Positions 34,253 to 42,853 of a stretch of 64,000 nucleotides of DNA are shown in pieces. Numbering within the stretch: the stretch's first letter is position 1; each line of letters starts with the position of its first letter. The position numbers and the translations under genes were made by a program. Under the pieces are notes generated by a model. It did no database searches. It was given only the letters and a program-made list of their open reading frames with translations, and had not been told where the DNA came from. Source of the DNA: Mycobacterium sp. MS1601 (GTDB lineage: Bacteria > Actinomycetota > Actinomycetes > Mycobacteriales > Mycobacteriaceae); assembly GCF_001984215.1 (NCBI RefSeq), contig NZ_CP019422.1, positions 124,001 to 188,000 of the forward strand. The letters are read 5' to 3'.

Positions 34253-35274
34253 GTACCATCGAGGCGCAGCGTCAAACTGCCTCCGACGCAACCAAATCCA
34301 CGTCGGCCCTGCGGCGCGTGCTCGGGCCGCTGGCCAACCAGCTGGCGCCGTTCACCATCGTGATCGTGATGTGCATCGGTCTGTTCATCCTGACCCCACA
34401 CTTCCTGACCACCTCCAACATCAAGGGCAACCTGGTTCAGATGTCGAGCCTGGCCATCTTGGCAGTCGGGGCCACCATGGTCATCGTGGCCGCGGGGATC
34501 GACCTGTCGGTCAGCTCGATTGTCGCTCTGTCCGGAGTGGTCTCAGCCAAAGCGATCGTCGCCTTCGGTGTCGGCATCCCACTGGGCCTGCTGATCGGCA
34601 TCGCCGTTGGCGGTGTTGTCGGACTGATCAACGGACTGCTGGTCAGCAAGCTCGGCCTGCCCGCCTTCATCACCACACTCGGGACCCTCAGCGTCTGCGC
34701 AGGCGCCGCACTGCTGATCACCAACGGTCAAGCGGTGTACGGGCTTCCAGCCGGGTTCGGATGGCTGGGCACCGGGGAGGTACTGGGAATCCCGGTGCCG
34801 GTCATCGTGATGGTGATCGTCGCGATCGCGGGCCACATGCTGCTCGCCCACACCACGCTGGGACGCGCCGCCTACGCCATCGGCGGCAACGCGCGCACCG
34901 CCCGACTGTCCGGCATCAACGTCGGCATGGTGCTGGTCACCCTGTTCGTCATCTCCGGACTGCTGGCCGGGCTGGCGGGTGTCCTGGAGGCGTCTCGTGT
35001 GGTCAGCGGTCAGCCCGCGGCCGGAGCCAACTACAACCTCCTGGCCATCGCCGCGGCCGTCATCGGCGGTGCCAGCCTCTTCGGCGGCGAAGGAAAGATC
35101 CTCGGCGCCATCATCGGCGCGACCATCCTGCAGCTCATCAGCAACGGCTCCAACCTGCTCGACATCTCCACCTTCTGGCAGAGCGTCATCGTCGGTGTCG
35201 TCGTGATCCTCGCCGTCCTCTATGACCAGTTCCGCCAGAGCCGAGCCCGCAAGGCCGGCACCCACCACCCCTAG
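34249..35274 (+). CDS. Sugar ABC transporter permease (RbsC-like)
   Basis: A 341-aa inner-membrane permease with eight to ten hydrophobic segments. It has the conserved AAGIDLSVSSIVALSGVV and GGNARTARLSGINV motifs of CUT2 permeases. The N-terminal 35 residues are cytoplasmic and polar. It starts at GTG 34249, overlapping the ATPase stop by 4 bp. It forms the import channel of the system. Confidence 0.95.
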   Translation: MSTIEAQRQTASDATKSTSALRRVLGPLANQLAPFTIVIVMCIGLFILTPHFLTTSNIKGNLVQMSSLAILAVGATMVIVAAGIDLSVSSIVALSGVVSAKAIVAFGVGIPLGLLIGIAVGGVVGLINGLLVSKLGLPAFITTLGTLSVCAGAALLITNGQAVYGLPAGFGWLGTGEVLGIPVPVIVMVIVAIAGHMLLAHTTLGRAAYAIGGNARTARLSGINVGMVLVTLFVISGLLAGLAGVLEASRVVSGQPAAGANYNLLAIAAAVIGGASLFGGEGKILGAIIGATILQLISNGSNLLDISTFWQSVIVGVVVILAVLYDQFRQSRARKAGTHHP

Positions 35275-35356
35275 CTGTAGGCACACCCCTGCAAGCCGTA
35301 CGTCCCTTCTCCCGCAGTTCCCTCTCCCTGCAACGACGCACAAGAAAGAGACCAAA

Positions 35357-36343
35357 ATGCAGATCCGTTTCAGCGCCTTGACCAGGAGGCGCATCCTCGC
35401 CTCCGCCGCGGCTGTGGTGATGGCCGCCAGCATGACCGCCTGCAACCGTGGTGAGGGAGGTGAAGCGGCCCAGCGGCAGTTCGCGGTCGTGCCGGGGTCC
35501 ACCGGGTACTTCTACTGGGGCACCCTGCACGCCGGCGCGCAGAAAGCCGCCGACGAACTCGGCGCCGAACTGATCTGGCGTGGCACCGCCACCCAGAGCG
35601 ACATCACCGGACAAATGAACATCCTGCAGGACTTCGTCAACCGCAAGGTCTCAGGGATCGCGTTCGCGGCCAACGACACTCAGGCTCTGCAGACCATCGT
35701 CGACCAGGCCGAGTCCAATGACATCCCGATCGTCAGCGCCGATGCCGGCATCGAGCCGCAGTCCATTCCGCTGATCGCCACCAACAACGAAGCCGCCGCC
35801 GGACTGGCCGCCGACTACATCGGCGAACAGCTCAACGGCCAGGGCAAGGTGGCCCTGTTGCCCTTCCTCGCCACGTCCGCCACCTCCCAGGCCCGGCTCA
35901 AGGGCTTCGAAGACCAGATCGCCGCCAAATATCCCGGCATCCAGGTGGTGGCCACCCAATACACCGACGGCGACGTCAACAAGGCGCTGGGCATCATGAA
36001 CGACATCCTCACCGCCAATCCCGACCTCGACGCGGTATTCGGGCTCAACGAGCCCGGTGTGGTGGGCGCAGTCCAGGCCATCGAGGCACGCAACGCCGAC
36101 GTGGTGGTGGTGGGCTTCGACAACGCGCCCGACGAGGTGTCCGCGTTGCAGGCCGGAACGGTGTCGGCGCTCGTCGTACAGGACCCCTTCAAGATCGGCT
36201 ACGAAAGCGTGATGGCACTGAACAAGATGGCCGACGGTGAGACGGTTGACGAGATGATCGACACGGGCGCGACACTGGTGACGCAAGAGAACATCGACGA
36301 CCCGGACATCCAGAAGCTGGTCAATCCGCCGGTCGTCAACTAA
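35357..36343 (+). CDS. Sugar-binding lipoprotein of ABC transporter (RbsB-like)
   Basis: A 328-aa periplasmic-binding protein type I. The N-terminus has TRRRILASAAAVV, a hydrophobic core and a lipobox SMTAC, so it is a lipoprotein; the paired arginines might allow Tat export. The mature part has FYWGTLHAGAQKAADELG, VSGIAFAANDTQ and VVGFDNAPDEV, as in ribose/xylose binders. ATG 35357 follows AAGAAAGAG. It lies 82 bp after the permease and should capture the pathway sugar outside the membrane. Confidence 0.93.
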   Translation: MQIRFSALTRRRILASAAAVVMAASMTACNRGEGGEAAQRQFAVVPGSTGYFYWGTLHAGAQKAADELGAELIWRGTATQSDITGQMNILQDFVNRKVSGIAFAANDTQALQTIVDQAESNDIPIVSADAGIEPQSIPLIATNNEAAAGLAADYIGEQLNGQGKVALLPFLATSATSQARLKGFEDQIAAKYPGIQVVATQYTDGDVNKALGIMNDILTANPDLDAVFGLNEPGVVGAVQAIEARNADVVVVGFDNAPDEVSALQAGTVSALVVQDPFKIGYESVMALNKMADGETVDEMIDTGATLVTQENIDDPDIQKLVNPPVVN

Positions 36344-36346
36344 CAC

Positions 36347-37102
36347 ATGACGCGGAGTGCACCCATGGGTCTGACCGACACCGCTATCGAGCGGCTGCGC
36401 GCGCTGATCGTCAACGGCGATCTGTCGCCGGGGGCGCGGCTCCCACCCGAGCAGCAACTGGCAGCGCAGCTGGGGATCTCCCGTGGGTCGACCCGCGAAG
36501 CGGTCAAGGCACTCACCCACGCCAGGATGTTGTCGGTCAAACGTGGCGACGGTACTTACGTCACCAGCCTCGAACCCGACGAGTTGCTCCACGGCATCAC
36601 CCTGGCCGCCGAGCTGGCCCGCAACGAGACCGTGCTGGATGTCCTGGAGGTTCGCAGGCTGCTCGAACCGGGCGCCACCCGGTTGGCCGCAGAACGCATC
36701 AGTGACGGCGAGCTCGACGAGATCGCCACCCTGCTGACGGTGATGGACGACACCCACGACCCGCAGGACTTCATCAAGCTCGACGTGGAATTCCACAACC
36801 GGATCGTCGAAGGTGCGGGCAATGCTTGGTTGACCGCAGTTCTGCGAGGCCTGTCCGAACCAACAATCCGCGCCCGGCGGGAACGGCTGACCTTCGACCT
36901 GCAGGTCGAGGAACTCACCCGCGCACAGCACCGCGACATCTACACCGCACTGCGGGAACGAGACAGCGCACTGGCCGAGGCCGCCGCGCTTGCCCACATC
37001 TGCAGCGTGCAGCGCGGGCTGCGCACCATCCTCCTCGACAACGACAACACCCACCACAACAACAACCACCGACCGACGCTCGCACCGAGAAAGGACACAT
37101 GA
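36347..37102 (+). CDS. GntR/FadR-family transcriptional regulator
   Basis: A 251-aa protein. The N-terminal winged helix has RLPPEQQLAAQLGISRGSTREAVKAL (about 25-50). The C-terminal all-helical FCD domain has EVRRLLEPGATRLAAERI and DVEFHNRIVEGAGN, with likely metal-binding His. It lies inside the sugar operon (3 bp after the lipoprotein, 4-bp overlap with the dioxygenase). It is the best candidate to bind the paired ACAT-N3-ATGT sites at 31148 and 31324. The effector is presumably a pathway sugar acid. Confidence 0.92.
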   Translation: MTRSAPMGLTDTAIERLRALIVNGDLSPGARLPPEQQLAAQLGISRGSTREAVKALTHARMLSVKRGDGTYVTSLEPDELLHGITLAAELARNETVLDVLEVRRLLEPGATRLAAERISDGELDEIATLLTVMDDTHDPQDFIKLDVEFHNRIVEGAGNAWLTAVLRGLSEPTIRARRERLTFDLQVEELTRAQHRDIYTALRERDSALAEAAALAHICSVQRGLRTILLDNDNTHHNNNHRPTLAPRKDT

Positions 37103-37920
37103 CAATGGATTCCAAGCAGGCACTCATCGAATTGGGAGTCGATCCCACGCTGGACGACGACCTGCGCGAACAGTTGGACACCAACGGGTTCTTCATCGTT
37201 GCCAACGCGCTGACCCCGCAGCAGTGCGCAGCCATGCGGGAGGAGTTCGACCGGATCACCGAGCAGGAAGCAGGATCGGGGCTGGTGATGGATCCCGAGC
37301 CTGGTGCCACCCGGCTGTCAAATATCTTCAACAAATCCGAGGTCTTCGATCCCTCGCTGGTGCTGCAGCCCGTGCTGGCGGCGGCGCTGTACCTCTTCGA
37401 CGATTTCAAACTGCATGGCGCGAACATCCGGGACCCGCACTCCGGGGGCGGCAATCAACCGCTGCACAGCGACGTCCCCAAAGCCCATGAGGAGGACTGG
37501 CGTCTGGTCAACGCGCTGATCTGCCTCGATGAACTGCGCCTGGACAACGGCCCCACCCGCATCGTGCCCGGCTCACACAAGTGGCCGCACAACAACACCC
37601 CGAAGCTGAACCTCGATGTCGCAGCCGGGGAGCAACAGCGCGGTGAGTACGGCGACCAGACCAAGTTCCCCGAGGATCCGCTGGCTCCCTACCCCGGCGA
37701 GATCCACCTGACCTGCCCGGCAGGCGGGATGGCCGTTACCAACGCCAGCCTCTGGCACGGCGGCACCGACAACATCTCCGGTGACCGGCGGCGCATGCTG
37801 CACCTCACCTACACCCGCCGTGACCTTATCCAGCAATTCGTGCAGCAGGACTACCTGACACCCGGTCTCTACGAACGACTTTCGCCGGCTCAGCGGTACC
37901 TGTTCGACGTCCACGCCTAG
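37099..37920 (+). CDS. PhyH-family Fe(II)/2-oxoglutarate dioxygenase
   Basis: A 273-aa phytanoyl-CoA dioxygenase-family protein. The Fe-binding facial triad is visible as QPLHSDV (His, Asp) and LWHGGTDNISGDRRRMLHL (distal His, then Arg for 2-oxoglutarate). The cupin core fits the family. ATG 37099 overlaps the regulator stop (ATGA) behind AAAGGA; an ATG two codons later is possible. No step of known fucose or arabinose pathways needs a dioxygenase, so the import substrate may be a modified sugar that is first hydroxylated, for example demethylated. That is inference. Confidence 0.88.
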   Translation: MTMDSKQALIELGVDPTLDDDLREQLDTNGFFIVANALTPQQCAAMREEFDRITEQEAGSGLVMDPEPGATRLSNIFNKSEVFDPSLVLQPVLAAALYLFDDFKLHGANIRDPHSGGGNQPLHSDVPKAHEEDWRLVNALICLDELRLDNGPTRIVPGSHKWPHNNTPKLNLDVAAGEQQRGEYGDQTKFPEDPLAPYPGEIHLTCPAGGMAVTNASLWHGGTDNISGDRRRMLHLTYTRRDLIQQFVQQDYLTPGLYERLSPAQRYLFDVHA

Positions 37921-37929
37921 GAGAACTCC

Positions 37930-38937
37930 ATGCCATTCCGCCCTGCGCTCGCACCGCTGTCGGGCAGCGGCGCCGTAGACCCCATTCCGCTGGGTCTGGG
38001 CGCCGCCCCGCTGGGGAACCTGTTCTCCACGGTCAGTGACCAGCAAGCCGAGGAAACCATCACTGCTGCCTGGGATCTGGGCATCAGGACGTTCGACACC
38101 GCCCCGCTCTACGGTTACGGCGAGTCCGAGCGCCGGCTCGGTGAGGCGCTGGGGCGGTACCCGCGCGACGAGTTCGTGGTGTCAACAAAGGTGGGGCGCC
38201 TCATCCGGCACGGCGCCCCACCCTCACCGGAACAGCTGTTCGGCGGAGAGCACTTCTACAAAGTCGACGGTGATGTCAATCCGGTATTCGACTACAGCCA
38301 CGACGGCGTGCTGCGGTCGGTGGAGGAAAGCCTGCAGCGGTTGGGGTTGGATCGCATCGACCTGCTCTACATCCATGACCCCGACGAGCACTTCGCCGAC
38401 GCCCTGGGGGGCGCTTTCCCGGCCCTGCGTCAGCTGCGTGACGAGAAAGTGGTGCGTGGCATCGGCGTCGGGATGAACCAGACGGCGATGCTGGCAGCGT
38501 TCGCCAAAGAGGCGGACTTCGACTACTTCCTGGTGGCCGGCCGCTATACGCTGCTGGACCAACAAGCCGCCGACGAGCTCTTCCCCCTGTGCGAGGAGCG
38601 TGGAATCGGGGTTGTCAGCGGCGGCGTGTTCAACTCCGGGATCCTGGCCGCACCCATCGACGACGCCACCTACGACTATGTTCCGGCGGCGCCGGAGATG
38701 CTCACCCGTGCCCGCAGGATCCAGGAAATCTGCCTGAGCTTCGGCGTCGAGTTGGCCTCTGCAGCCATGCAATTCCCCCACCGCCACGCCGCAACAGCAG
38801 CAGTACTTCTCGGCGCCCGCAGCGCCGAAGAGATTCGCACCAACGCCCAGCTGTACCGCAGCCCCATCCCCAGCGCACTGTGGGACGCGTTGGCCGACGA
38901 AGGCCTGATCCGCGAACAGGAAGAGGTTCGATCGTGA
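37930..38937 (+). CDS. Aldo/keto reductase, L-fucose / D-arabinose (D-threo-aldose) dehydrogenase-like
   Basis: A 335-aa AKR. The beta-strand LGLGAAPLGNL, GIRTFDTAPLYGYGESERRLG (catalytic Asp and Tyr), FVVSTKVGRLIR (Lys) and LLYIHDPDE (His) form the tetrad. GVFNSGIL and the ALERHG-less C-terminus fit D-threo-aldose 1-dehydrogenases, which oxidise L-fucose or D-arabinose to the lactone. It is step 1 of the proposed pathway. It starts 9 bp after the dioxygenase with GGAGAA and ends in a GTGA overlap with the ALDH gene. Confidence 0.85.
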   Translation: MPFRPALAPLSGSGAVDPIPLGLGAAPLGNLFSTVSDQQAEETITAAWDLGIRTFDTAPLYGYGESERRLGEALGRYPRDEFVVSTKVGRLIRHGAPPSPEQLFGGEHFYKVDGDVNPVFDYSHDGVLRSVEESLQRLGLDRIDLLYIHDPDEHFADALGGAFPALRQLRDEKVVRGIGVGMNQTAMLAAFAKEADFDYFLVAGRYTLLDQQAADELFPLCEERGIGVVSGGVFNSGILAAPIDDATYDYVPAAPEMLTRARRIQEICLSFGVELASAAMQFPHRHAATAAVLLGARSAEEIRTNAQLYRSPIPSALWDALADEGLIREQEEVRS

Positions 38938-40433
38938 CCGTCGTGCAGACCGTCAACCCGGCCACCGACGAGAGCACCACCACCACCGCCTCGGAAGCCA
39001 CCACCGAGCAGGTTGCCGCCGCGTGTGCCGCTGCCGCCTCAGCAGCAAGGGAGTACGCCGACGGCGGCCGGGAAATGCGCGCGGCCCTGTTGCGGGCTGC
39101 CGCGGACGCGCTGGAAGCCCGGCGCGCCGAGATCATCGACATCGGCATCCGCGAAACGGCGCTGACCGAACAGCGCCTGGGTGGCGAGTTGAACCGAACG
39201 GTCTACCAGGCGCGGTTCTTCGCCGACGTCGTGGAGGAGGGCTCATTCCTCGAAGCCGTCGTTGACCATGCCACCGACACGCCGATGGGGCCCGCCCCCG
39301 ACCTGCGTCGCATGCTCGTCCCCATCGGGCCGGTGGCCGTGTTCGGGGCCAGCAACTTCCCGCTGGCGTTCTCGGTACCGGGGGGCGACACCATGGCCGC
39401 ACTCGCGGCGGGGTGCCCGGTCGTCATCAAGGCCCATGAATCACACCCGCTGATGTCACTGACCACCCACGCGGCACTGCAAGAGGCGGCCGAAGCCGTC
39501 GGCGCGCCACAAGGAGTGACGGGACTCGTCTTCGGTCGGCAAGCCGGGCTCGACCTGGTGTCAGACCCGGCGATCACGGCTGTCACGTTCACCGGCTCGC
39601 TCGGCGGCGGACGGGCCCTGATGGACGCCATCGCCGCGAGGCCACAACCGATTCCGTTTTACGGAGAGCTGGCCAGCCTCAACCCGGTGATCATCACCAC
39701 CGGGGCTGCCGCCGCATGTGGCGCCGACCTGGCTCAGCAACTCATCGCTTCGGTCACCGGATCAGGCGGGCAGCTCTGCACCAAACCCGGGTTGGTGCTG
39801 GTCCCGGCCGACACCGCGGGCGACACGCTGGTGTCCGAGGCGGTGCGACTGCTCGCCGGCGCCAGCGCGCAGACCCTGCTGAACCGCAACATCTATCAGG
39901 CCTACAGCACCGCCGAACCCGGGGCGGGAATGCGGGTGATCGGTGAGGGCGGCGCCCCCGACACCATCGGCCTGTCGGTGTCCCCACGACTGCTCGAAGT
40001 TTCCGCCTGTGACCTGGTGGCCACAGACATCGAGGAATGTTTCGGCCCGACCACCATCGTTGTGCGCTATCAACAGGGAGAGGATCTCGACCTACTCAAC
40101 GCCCTGCCAGGTTCGCTGACCGGAACCATCCACGCCGAACCCGCCGAGCGAGACACGATCTCACAGCTCACCCAAGTCCTGGCACCCCGTGCGGGACGGC
40201 TGTTGTACGCCGGTTTCCCCACCGGCGTGCACGTCGGATGGGCGCAGAACCACGGAGGCCCTTGGCCCTCGACCAACACCCAGCACACCTCGGTCGGAGC
40301 CACCGCCATCCGGCGTTTCCTGCGGCCGATGACCTGGCAATCTGCACCGGAATGGGTGCTACCCACTGAATTACGGGACGACTTCCATGCGGTTCCCCGC
40401 CGCGTTGACGGTGTCCTTCAGGTGGCCCGGTAG
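38934..40433 (+). CDS. 2-ketoglutarate-semialdehyde (2,5-dioxovalerate) dehydrogenase-like ALDH
   Basis: A 499-aa ALDH of the KGSADH subgroup. It has FGASNFPLAFSVPGGDT, VTFTGSLGGGRALMD, FYGELASLNPVII with catalytic Glu, and the nucleophile in SGGQLCTKPG. This subgroup oxidises 2-ketoglutarate semialdehyde to 2-ketoglutarate at the end of Weimberg-type pentose pathways. It therefore pairs with the FAH dehydratase at 30216. GTG 38934 overlaps the AKR stop. Long upstream open frame to 38589 is not conserved. Confidence 0.88.
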   Translation: MTVVQTVNPATDESTTTTASEATTEQVAAACAAAASAAREYADGGREMRAALLRAAADALEARRAEIIDIGIRETALTEQRLGGELNRTVYQARFFADVVEEGSFLEAVVDHATDTPMGPAPDLRRMLVPIGPVAVFGASNFPLAFSVPGGDTMAALAAGCPVVIKAHESHPLMSLTTHAALQEAAEAVGAPQGVTGLVFGRQAGLDLVSDPAITAVTFTGSLGGGRALMDAIAARPQPIPFYGELASLNPVIITTGAAAACGADLAQQLIASVTGSGGQLCTKPGLVLVPADTAGDTLVSEAVRLLAGASAQTLLNRNIYQAYSTAEPGAGMRVIGEGGAPDTIGLSVSPRLLEVSACDLVATDIEECFGPTTIVVRYQQGEDLDLLNALPGSLTGTIHAEPAERDTISQLTQVLAPRAGRLLYAGFPTGVHVGWAQNHGGPWPSTNTQHTSVGATAIRRFLRPMTWQSAPEWVLPTELRDDFHAVPRRVDGVLQVAR

Positions 40434-40435
40434 CG

Positions 40436-41293
40436 ATGCGATTGATGCGACTGGGCGAAGCCGGCGCCGAAAGGCCCGCCGTCGAGCATGACGGCACCAT
40501 CTACGACCTCTCACCGCTGACCACCGACATCGACGGCTCCTTCCTGGCGTCGAACGGCGTCGCCGCAGCCCGGGAAGCGCTGGTACAGCGGCGTCTCCAG
40601 CCGGTCGCAGCCCCGCATGAGAAACGCGTCGGTGCGCCGGTGGCCCGGCCGTCGGCAGTGGTGTGCATCGGACAGAACTATGCCGCACACGCCGCTGAGA
40701 CCGGCTCGCCGCCCCCTTCGGCGCCAATCGTGTTCTTCAAACACCCCAATACCGTTGTCGGACCGCACGACACGGTGCTCATCCCACCAGGAGCGACCCG
40801 CGTGGATTGGGAGGTCGAACTGGCGGTCGTGATCGGGAAGCGGGCCCGATACCTCGACTCTGCCGCCGAGTCGGCCGACTACATCGCCGGCTATACGGTG
40901 TCCAACGACGTATCCGAGCGTGACTACCAGATCGTCGACTCCGGGGGACAGTGGTCCAAAGGGAAATGCTGCGAAACCTTCAACCCGCTCGGGCCCTACC
41001 TGGTACCCGCGGACGAGGTGCCCGATCCGCAGTCGTTACGGTTGTGGTCGTCGGTCAACGGGCAGGCGCGGCAGGATTCCTGCACCTCGGACATGATCTT
41101 CTCCGTCGCCGAAACTGTATGGCACCTCTCGCAATACCTGGTTCTCGAACCCGGTGACATCATCAACACCGGCACCCCACAGGGCGTGGCCCTCTCAGGT
41201 CGGTTCCCGTACCTCAGCGACGGCGACGTGATGCGCATCGGCATCGAACGCCTCGGCGAGCAGGCGCAACAACTGGCAGCAGCCGGCAGATGA
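40436..41293 (+). CDS. FAH-family 2,4-diketo-3-deoxy-sugar-acid hydrolase-like protein
   Basis: A 285-aa FAH-fold enzyme. CIGQNYAAHAAE, PIVFFKHPNTVVGP, DWEVELAVVIGKRARY (metal Glu pair), GYTVSNDVSERDYQ and INTGTPQGVALS are standard for C-C hydrolases such as 2,4-didehydro-3-deoxy-L-rhamnonate or -fuconate hydrolase (to pyruvate and lactate). It starts 2 bp after the ALDH and overlaps the SDR start by ATGA. It would complete the 6-deoxyhexose branch after the SDR. Confidence 0.88.
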   Translation: MRLMRLGEAGAERPAVEHDGTIYDLSPLTTDIDGSFLASNGVAAAREALVQRRLQPVAAPHEKRVGAPVARPSAVVCIGQNYAAHAAETGSPPPSAPIVFFKHPNTVVGPHDTVLIPPGATRVDWEVELAVVIGKRARYLDSAAESADYIAGYTVSNDVSERDYQIVDSGGQWSKGKCCETFNPLGPYLVPADEVPDPQSLRLWSSVNGQARQDSCTSDMIFSVAETVWHLSQYLVLEPGDIINTGTPQGVALSGRFPYLSDGDVMRIGIERLGEQAQQLAAAGR

Positions 41294-42057
41294 CCGCCGG
41301 CGAGTTCGACGGCTTGGTGGCCGCGGTGACCGGCGGCGCGTCCGGCATCGGAGCGGCCGTCGCCCAACGGTTGAACGGCCTGGGCGCAACAGTGGCCGTA
41401 CTCGACCGTGATGACACCGCAGAGCCAGGGATAACGGCCATCCGCTGCGATGTCGGCGATGACACGTCAGTCCGTGCGGCAATCAAGCAGGTCGTGCGTC
41501 GATGGGGCGGTCTCGACATCGTGGTGAACAATGCTGGTGTCGGTGCTCAAGGTACGGTGACCGACAACGACGACAGCGAATGGCTACGGGTCTACGACGT
41601 CAACGTACTCGGCATCGTCCGAGTCAGCCGCGCCGCGCTGCCGCACCTCCGGCAGTCAAAACACCCTGCGATCGTGAATATCTCGTCGATCGCCGGAACT
41701 GCAGGGCTACCGAGAAGGGCGCTCTACAGCGCGACCAAAGGCGCGGTCCTGGCGCTCACCAGAGCAATGGCGGCCGACCATGTACGCGAGGGAATCCGTG
41801 TCAACTGCGTGAGTCCAGGAACCGTGGACACCCCCTGGATCCAGCGTCTGATCGAGTCCGCCGCCGACCCAGAATCCGAGTTGTCAGCTTTAGCAGCACG
41901 CCAACCGCTCGGCCGACTGGTTACCGCGGCCGAAGTCGCGGCCGCGGTGGCCTACCTCGCCGGCCCGTCCGCCGCCTCAACGACCGGCAGCATCGTGGAA
42001 GTGGACGGTGGCATCTCTGGTCTTCGCATGCCGACAAAGCTCGCCGGGGCGTCCTGA
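41290..42057 (+). CDS. Short-chain dehydrogenase, 2-keto-3-deoxy-L-fuconate dehydrogenase-like
   Basis: A 255-aa classical SDR. The NAD loop is TGGASGIGAAVA, then NNAG, NISSIAG (Ser), YSATK (Tyr, Lys) and the C-terminal GSIVEVDGG. Several SDRs in fucose clusters oxidise 2-keto-3-deoxy-L-fuconate to the 2,4-diketo acid, which the FAH hydrolase at 40436 would cleave. ATG 41290 overlaps the upstream stop. It is the last gene of the plus operon; no strong hairpin was seen after it. Confidence 0.9.
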   Translation: MTAGEFDGLVAAVTGGASGIGAAVAQRLNGLGATVAVLDRDDTAEPGITAIRCDVGDDTSVRAAIKQVVRRWGGLDIVVNNAGVGAQGTVTDNDDSEWLRVYDVNVLGIVRVSRAALPHLRQSKHPAIVNISSIAGTAGLPRRALYSATKGAVLALTRAMAADHVREGIRVNCVSPGTVDTPWIQRLIESAADPESELSALAARQPLGRLVTAAEVAAAVAYLAGPSAASTTGSIVEVDGGISGLRMPTKLAGAS

Positions 42058-42853
42058 CAACATAGACCAGCAGAGCCAGAACGTGCGGTCGCAACCGATG
42101 CGGGCTCCGCCGCCGGTTGCAAATTCGCACAGCGCGGTCGTCGAAACGCCCCGCCGTCTCATGGTTGCGGGTCAGCGTGTGCACCGAGAATGGCGGCCAG
42201 CATCCTCGCTCGTGCTCCCCGCCCCACAACAATAACGGCAGCACCCACAGCGCTGATGCAGTCCGACCCCCCTGCGCGGCGGCCGGTCCACACTTACGAA
42301 ACATGTTGTTAGGCAGCAACTCGCGTTGTCACGATGCCTCGCCACGGGTTAGCATGGAATACGGCGCGTAGCTTCTCAAGTTGGGAGGCAACACGCGATC
42401 GTGATCAGGGCGTGCAGGTGATCTTTCCCCCAATTCTGCTGCCTGGCGAACATCTAACGGCGGGCGGCCCGAGCTGGGTCGGCATTGCCGGAGGCGACCG
42501 TCATATCTAGGCGTGGTATCGAGCTTAGGTAGAGGATCTGAGCCGTCTCGATTCTCTCGAAGTGAGACTGGCACCGTATGGTGACCGCGAGGTCGGACTG
42601 CCCCTGCCGCTCATTGCCGGCTCGGCTGTATCTGGCGCTGGCAACCTCCGCGAACTGATGCGATGGGTCCTGTTAAGACCCTGGGTTTCGCAGCAGACCG
42701 CCTTCAGAAAGCTTGAACTCCCGGCGGTCGATCCAATGGGGATGGACGAGAGCTGACTGCGACACCTTTGTCTACAACCTCACGGGCCGCCGATGGCTCA
42801 AAAGTGCCTGCAGCTATTGCCTTATGTGGAATATAGGGGTCTATCGTGAAGAA
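42058..42853. other. Long intergenic stretch before second recombinase module
   Basis: About 800 bp between the sugar operon and the second recombinase pair. Frames here are short and lack motifs. It includes the left edge of the mobile module, but no terminal repeat was identified. GC content falls near 42300-42370 and 42820-42860, the latter probably the recombinase promoter. Confidence 0.4.

Noticed and set aside
35651..37123. 490-aa minus-strand frame opposite the sugar-binding protein and regulator genes
   Set aside because: It is fully antisense to two clear genes and rich in Gly/His/Val as expected for a shadow.
42058..42853. att site or terminal inverted repeats of the second recombinase module
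   Set aside because: No matching repeat pair could be found by eye between this stretch and the DNA after 46095, so no element end is claimed.
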